Source: Helicobacteraceae bacterium
Lineage (GTDB): Bacteria; Campylobacterota; Campylobacteria; Campylobacterales; Sulfurimonadaceae
DNA: 8,613 bases
Assembly (NCBI GenBank): GCA_027084065.1
Contig: JALWLR010000321.1
Location: 1 to 8,613, forward strand
Direction: 5' to 3'
Part shown: in pieces, positions 5,506-8,613 of the stretch
Position numbering within the stretch: position 1 is the stretch's first letter
Layout of the letters: each line of letters starts with the position of its first letter
Translations under genes and position numbers: made by a program
The notes under the pieces: model-generated
The model's input: only the letters and a program-made list of their open reading frames with translations
Databases searched by the model: none
What the model was told of the DNA's origin: nothing

Positions 5506-7710
5506 ATGAAAGCTGTTTTAGTGTCAGTCATAGTATTTGTGGCAATATTACTAGTACAGATATTTACATTTAACGACTACTCTTTAAAAAGTGAGAGAAA
5601 CTATACCCATACAATCAGCAAAGAGATAGAGATTCTCATCCAATCTCAACTCGATATGACTTTTGAAATCGCAAAGAATTTCGCTTTGAGTAAAAAAGTC
5701 ATAGATATACTCCAAAAAGACAATTATGCCGAGTTTTACAAAAAGAATTTTTTTAAAATCGACTATGACGATAAAGAGAATATTTTCATTCATATAGTGG
5801 ATAAAAATGGAAAGCAAGCTTACCTCTCATGGACAAAAAAGACGCTTGGAGAAAACATACTCAAAATCCGCAAAGATCTACAAAAAATCTACAAATCGCA
5901 TCAACCGCTAAAAAGCATCAGTGTCGGACGCTTCGATGTCTCTTTCAAAGGGATTATGCCTATTTACAGTGAGAAGGGAGATTTTTTAGGAGTCATTGAG
6001 GTCATAACCCATTTTGATACGATTGCAAAACGCTTGCTTAGTGATAAAATATACTCTCTAATCATTGTCGATAAAAGATTCAAGCAGCAGCTTCGTTACG
6101 CTCCAAAAGAGCATTTTACCAAAGATGGCTATTTCATTTCACTTAACACACTTCCGCCAAAAGTACATAATGTGCTAAGCAAAGTACCACTAAAAGAGCT
6201 GATGCGACAAAATTCAGGTTTTTACCTTTGTGGCTCTTTTTTTCATGAAAAAGAGGGCTTTTTCGTTGTAGATGTGCCTATAAAAGATGTAGATAAAAAG
6301 CAGATCGCCCACTATATAGCTTTTGCCAAAGACAAGTATGCTCTTGCAAGGCATAAGATGATTATTTTTGTCGGTTATGCCGCTTTGGTCGCGCTTTTTG
6401 TTTTCTTGCTCTTTTTGATAGTCAAAAGGTACATCTCATACAAGAAACTAGTTGAGACGCTCAACTCTCGTGTACGCCAGGAGGTAGAAAAAAATCTCCA
6501 TCAGCTTGCTATAGATCCATTGACGGGAAGTTTTCGAAAACTTCGTTTCGATACAGACAAACATAAGCATATCGGGGAGTATCTCGTTATGTTCAACATT
6601 CGAAATTTTAGTAAAATCAACGAAGAGTATAGTTTTGATGTCGGCGATGAAGTGCTGAAAATTACGGCAAAACGTATCGAGCATATTTTAGGACGGAAAA
6701 TCTATCGCATAGATGCCGACGAATTTGTTTTTTTCAGTAACAACTTCAAAGAAGAAATTGCCAAAATAAAAAGCTCGTTTATCGATACACCCATCAGCAT
6801 TCCCGGCAGTAACATTCGTATGCGTCTTTCTTTTAGCTTTTCTGTCATTCGCAACGATGCACGTGATATTTTGCGTCGTCTTTCCATAGCACTAAAAGGG
6901 GCGAAGAGAGAGCCTTTTAAAGACTATGTTGAATATAAAGAGCATGAAAAAGAGACAAACTTTCTTGAGTTCAACTCACTTTTGTACGATGCACTCTTTT
7001 TTCAAAAAAATGCCAAAATCGTTCCTTTTTTTCAAGCCTTTATCGATAACAAAACAAAAGAGCCGATCAAATATGAAGCGCTTGCCAGACTACAAACAAA
7101 GACAGATGTTTATACTCCCTTTCACTTTTTAGAGATTGCAAAAAGTAGTGGGTTTATCTATGAAATTACAAAAATCATGATAGAAAAAAGTTTCGAGCAA
7201 GCTGGTGCATATAAAAAAGAGCATGCAAAAGAGTTGGCACTCTCCATTAACATAACCGAAGATGACCTTTTGACAAACGATCTCAAACCTTTTCTTTCGT
7301 CAATGTTTGAAAAGTACGACATAGATCCAAAATCCCTTACACTGGAAATTTTAGAAGGCATAACTTCCAGCGGAACGAAAAACAGCATCGAACAGTTAAG
7401 AGAGCTGAAAACACTTGGTTTGAAGCTTGCTATAGATGATTTTGGGGTAGAGTATTCCAACTTCGAACGCCTGAGTGAACTTGAGATCGATTTTATCAAA
7501 ATCGACGGTAAATACATTCAAAGTATCCATAAAAATCAAAAAAGCTACTTTATCGTAAAAGCGATAGTGGAGTTTGCAAAAACGATGCACATTCAAACCA
7601 TTGCCGAGTTCGTCTCTTCAAAAGAGATTTACGAAACGGTATGTGAACTTGGTATCGATTACTCTCAAGGGTATTACTTTCATAAACCATCCAAACAAAT
7701 CCCTCTTTAA
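5506..7710 (+). CDS. Cache-sensor GGDEF(degenerate)-EAL protein, probable c-di-GMP phosphodiesterase
   Basis: 734 residues. Transmembrane helices at about 3-20 and 284-306 bracket a periplasmic sensor of about 260 residues with a Cache-like strand block (VGRFDVSFKGIMPIYSEKGDFLGVIEV, in pieces over 140-166). The GGDEF-type domain spans about 330-475 (start block IDPLTGSFRKLRF, 336-348). Its signature reads IDADEF at 402-407, so the two glycines are lost, and there is no RxxD inhibitory site ahead of it; cyclase activity is unlikely. The EAL domain (about 485-734) keeps the usual catalytic residues: EAL at 524-526, Asn582, Glu614 in LEILEG, DDFG at 644-647, Lys665 in IKIDG, Glu701 in IAEF and Gln721 in QGYYF. 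One change is notable: DFGVEYSN in loop 6, where DFGxGYSS is usual. It therefore probably degrades c-di-GMP in response to an external ligand. It has its own promoter. Confidence 0.9.
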   Translation: MKAVLVSVIVFVAILLVQIFTFNDYSLKSERNYTHTISKEIEILIQSQLDMTFEIAKNFALSKKVIDILQKDNYAEFYKKNFFKIDYDDKENIFIHIVDKNGKQAYLSWTKKTLGENILKIRKDLQKIYKSHQPLKSISVGRFDVSFKGIMPIYSEKGDFLGVIEVITHFDTIAKRLLSDKIYSLIIVDKRFKQQLRYAPKEHFTKDGYFISLNTLPPKVHNVLSKVPLKELMRQNSGFYLCGSFFHEKEGFFVVDVPIKDVDKKQIAHYIAFAKDKYALARHKMIIFVGYAALVALFVFLLFLIVKRYISYKKLVETLNSRVRQEVEKNLHQLAIDPLTGSFRKLRFDTDKHKHIGEYLVMFNIRNFSKINEEYSFDVGDEVLKITAKRIEHILGRKIYRIDADEFVFFSNNFKEEIAKIKSSFIDTPISIPGSNIRMRLSFSFSVIRNDARDILRRLSIALKGAKREPFKDYVEYKEHEKETNFLEFNSLLYDALFFQKNAKIVPFFQAFIDNKTKEPIKYEALARLQTKTDVYTPFHFLEIAKSSGFIYEITKIMIEKSFEQAGAYKKEHAKELALSINITEDDLLTNDLKPFLSSMFEKYDIDPKSLTLEILEGITSSGTKNSIEQLRELKTLGLKLAIDDFGVEYSNFERLSELEIDFIKIDGKYIQSIHKNQKSYFIVKAIVEFAKTMHIQTIAEFVSSKEIYETVCELGIDYSQGYYFHKPSKQIPL

Positions 7711-7720
7711 ACAGCTCCTT

Positions 7721-7729
7721 TGGTATAAT
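7721..7729 (+). promoter_or_regulatory. Extended -10 promoter of the HD gene, abutting its start codon
   Basis: TGGTATAAT is a perfect match to TGnTATAAT and ends seven bases before the ATG at 7737. The expected transcription start is at or next to the ATG, so the mRNA would be leaderless. Only a T-run and one C separate box and ATG, with no Shine-Dalgarno. Confidence 0.6.
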
Positions 7730-7736
7730 TTTTTTC

Positions 7737-8207
7737 ATGAAAAAGAGAAACTCCATTTTTTCCAAAGCATTTTGGAAGTCATTGCTTTTCAAACAGAACA
7801 AATACCATCAACACGGAGTCTTGTTTCATACGCTTCGTGTGGTGTGGAATGTTTTAAAAGCAGGTGAATGGAGAATGCTCCCGGCAGCTTTTTTACATGA
7901 TATAGGCAAACCTTTTGTTGCGTATAAAAAAGATGAAGAGGATAGAATCTATGATGAATACAGCTTTACCGACCATGAAGAGATGAGCTACCAGATCATA
8001 AAGAACTGGCCGTTTCTAAGTGACTATACGAAAAATCTTGTACGTTATCACTACCTCATACGTGATTTGGAAAAGTCGAAAAAAGAGGACTTGCCCCGTT
8101 ATGCAAAAAAGTATGAAATTTGGGAAAAACTCGATGAGGATTTCAAAAAAGAGCTTGCAAAGTTTATGGAGTTCGATGATGCAGGAAAAGGAAAAAGAAG
8201 AAGATGA
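7737..8207 (+). CDS. HD-domain phosphohydrolase
   Basis: 156 residues with one HD domain. The metal ligands are visible in order: His31 (LFHTLRVV), His54-Asp55 (AAFLHDIGKPFVAY), His80 (FTDHEEMSYQII) and His105 (LVRYHYLIRD). The last part is a charged helical tail rich in Lys and Glu. It lacks the GYP signature, so it is not an HD-GYP c-di-GMP enzyme. HD proteins of this size often hydrolyse nucleotides or other phosphates, and the substrate cannot be told. The ATG at 7737 is the only start that keeps the whole domain; there is no ribosome site, but a TGGTATAAT box sits directly before it. It begins 26 bases after the phosphodiesterase stop and overlaps the NosL-like start by ATGA. Confidence 0.83.
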   Translation: MKKRNSIFSKAFWKSLLFKQNKYHQHGVLFHTLRVVWNVLKAGEWRMLPAAFLHDIGKPFVAYKKDEEDRIYDEYSFTDHEEMSYQIIKNWPFLSDYTKNLVRYHYLIRDLEKSKKEDLPRYAKKYEIWEKLDEDFKKELAKFMEFDDAGKGKRRR

Positions 8208-8613
8208 AAAAAGCAGCCCCTTTTATAATTGTAGCGGTCATCATAGCTATTGTTGTAGCGCTCTTTCTTTCGCTTGCACAAAACAAACAGATGATCGTAA
8301 CATTAGAAAACCCAAATAAAAAACCGATTTTGCTTGAAAAAGGCAAATATCAGGATGCCTTTTGCGGTATGGTCATAGAAGATTTGGATTATGCCTCGCA
8401 GGTTATTCGTGATGATGGAAAAAGCTGGTTTTTTCATGACCATGGCGACTTTGTAGAGTGGCTCAAAGACAAGCCGTTTCAAAACCGTGTGATGATTTGG
8501 GTACATACCAAAGATACAAACCGCTGGATAGATGCGACAAAAGCGTACTATACGGATGATGAAAAAACTCCTATGGGGTATGGCTTTGGAGCGTATGAGC
8601 ATAAAAAGCCGGG
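8204..8613 (+). CDS. NosL-like (copper-chaperone family) membrane-anchored protein, C-terminus beyond window
   Basis: 136 complete codons are visible. The N-terminal segment 5-25 is strongly hydrophobic with two lysines before it and no lipobox, so it is a membrane anchor or uncleaved signal, not the lipoprotein signal of classical NosL. The exported part has NosL features in order: FCGM (53-56, the Cys and Met of the expected Cu(I) site), the ASQVIRDDGKSWFFHDHGDFVEW block (64-86), VMIWVHTKDTNRWIDATKAYY (96-116) and PMGYGFGAYE (123-132). NosL delivers Cu(I) to nitrous oxide reductase. No nos gene is in view, so a copper role is inferred from the family, and the target may be something else. 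The ATG overlaps the HD stop codon (ATGA), with a purine-rich stretch just upstream. Confidence 0.75.
   Translation, partial: MKKAAPFIIVAVIIAIVVALFLSLAQNKQMIVTLENPNKKPILLEKGKYQDAFCGMVIEDLDYASQVIRDDGKSWFFHDHGDFVEWLKDKPFQNRVMIWVHTKDTNRWIDATKAYYTDDEKTPMGYGFGAYEHKKP

Noticed and set aside
7574..7867. Plus-strand 97-residue open frame across the end of the EAL gene and start of the HD gene
   Set aside because: It is out of frame with two genes that have clear domain motifs, and it shows no motif or ribosome site of its own.
7737..8207. HD-GYP c-di-GMP phosphodiesterase
   Set aside because: HDIGK is present, but there is no GYP signature and the protein is short; a general HD hydrolase is the safer call.
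1..8613. tRNA, rRNA, CRISPR array, insertion sequence or attachment site
   Set aside because: Genes fill almost the whole window, the gaps are under 90 bases, and no direct-repeat array, transposase motif or tRNA-like sequence was seen.

Overview
The window is an ordinary, gene-dense piece of an AT-rich bacterial chromosome. Gene content and style point to a Campylobacterota (epsilonproteobacterial) organism, probably a free-living Sulfurimonas/Sulfurovum-like type. The hints are short ComEA-type competence proteins, Cache-GGDEF-EAL sensors, a DUF455 ferritin-like protein, a NosL-like protein, and promoters built on a TGnTATAAT element without a recognisable -35. This placement is inference from style; no rRNA or tRNA is present to fix it.

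Left half, minus strand (3292 down to 1). Three genes are packed with almost no spacing: a small secreted ComEA-like helix-hairpin-helix DNA-binding protein, a 562-residue CotH-family kinase-like lipoprotein, and a membrane protein that runs off the left edge. The last gene is the most interesting: a PycTM (DUF5706; Pycsar-effector-type) membrane domain joined to a DUF3616 domain that should lie outside the cytoplasm. ComEA and CotH overlap by one base (TAATG), and CotH and PycTM-DUF3616 are one base apart, so the three are probably co-transcribed and translationally coupled. All three appear to place their main domain outside the cytoplasm.

Middle, minus strand (4589 down to 3385). A metallo-beta-lactamase-fold hydrolase of the glyoxalase II type overlaps a class I SAM-dependent methyltransferase by ATGA. 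A small hairpin with a T-run follows and separates this pair from the ComEA operon promoter.

Right half, plus strand (4617 to 8613). A DUF455 ferritin-like (probable diiron) protein is divergent from the hydrolase, with only 27 bases between the start codons. It is followed by a large Cache-GGDEF-EAL protein, whose GGDEF site is degenerate and whose EAL site looks intact, so it is a likely c-di-GMP phosphodiesterase. Then come a small HD-domain phosphohydrolase and, overlapping it by ATGA, a membrane-anchored NosL-like (copper-chaperone family) protein cut by the right edge. The HD gene has a TATAAT box so close to its ATG that its mRNA may be leaderless; the DUF455 gene shows a weaker version of the same arrangement.

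The candidate for something undescribed is the ComEA / CotH / PycTM-DUF3616 operon. The domain calls rest on motifs read by eye. Any link to phage defence or to surveillance of incoming DNA is inference only: no cyclic-nucleotide cyclase partner is visible in the window.
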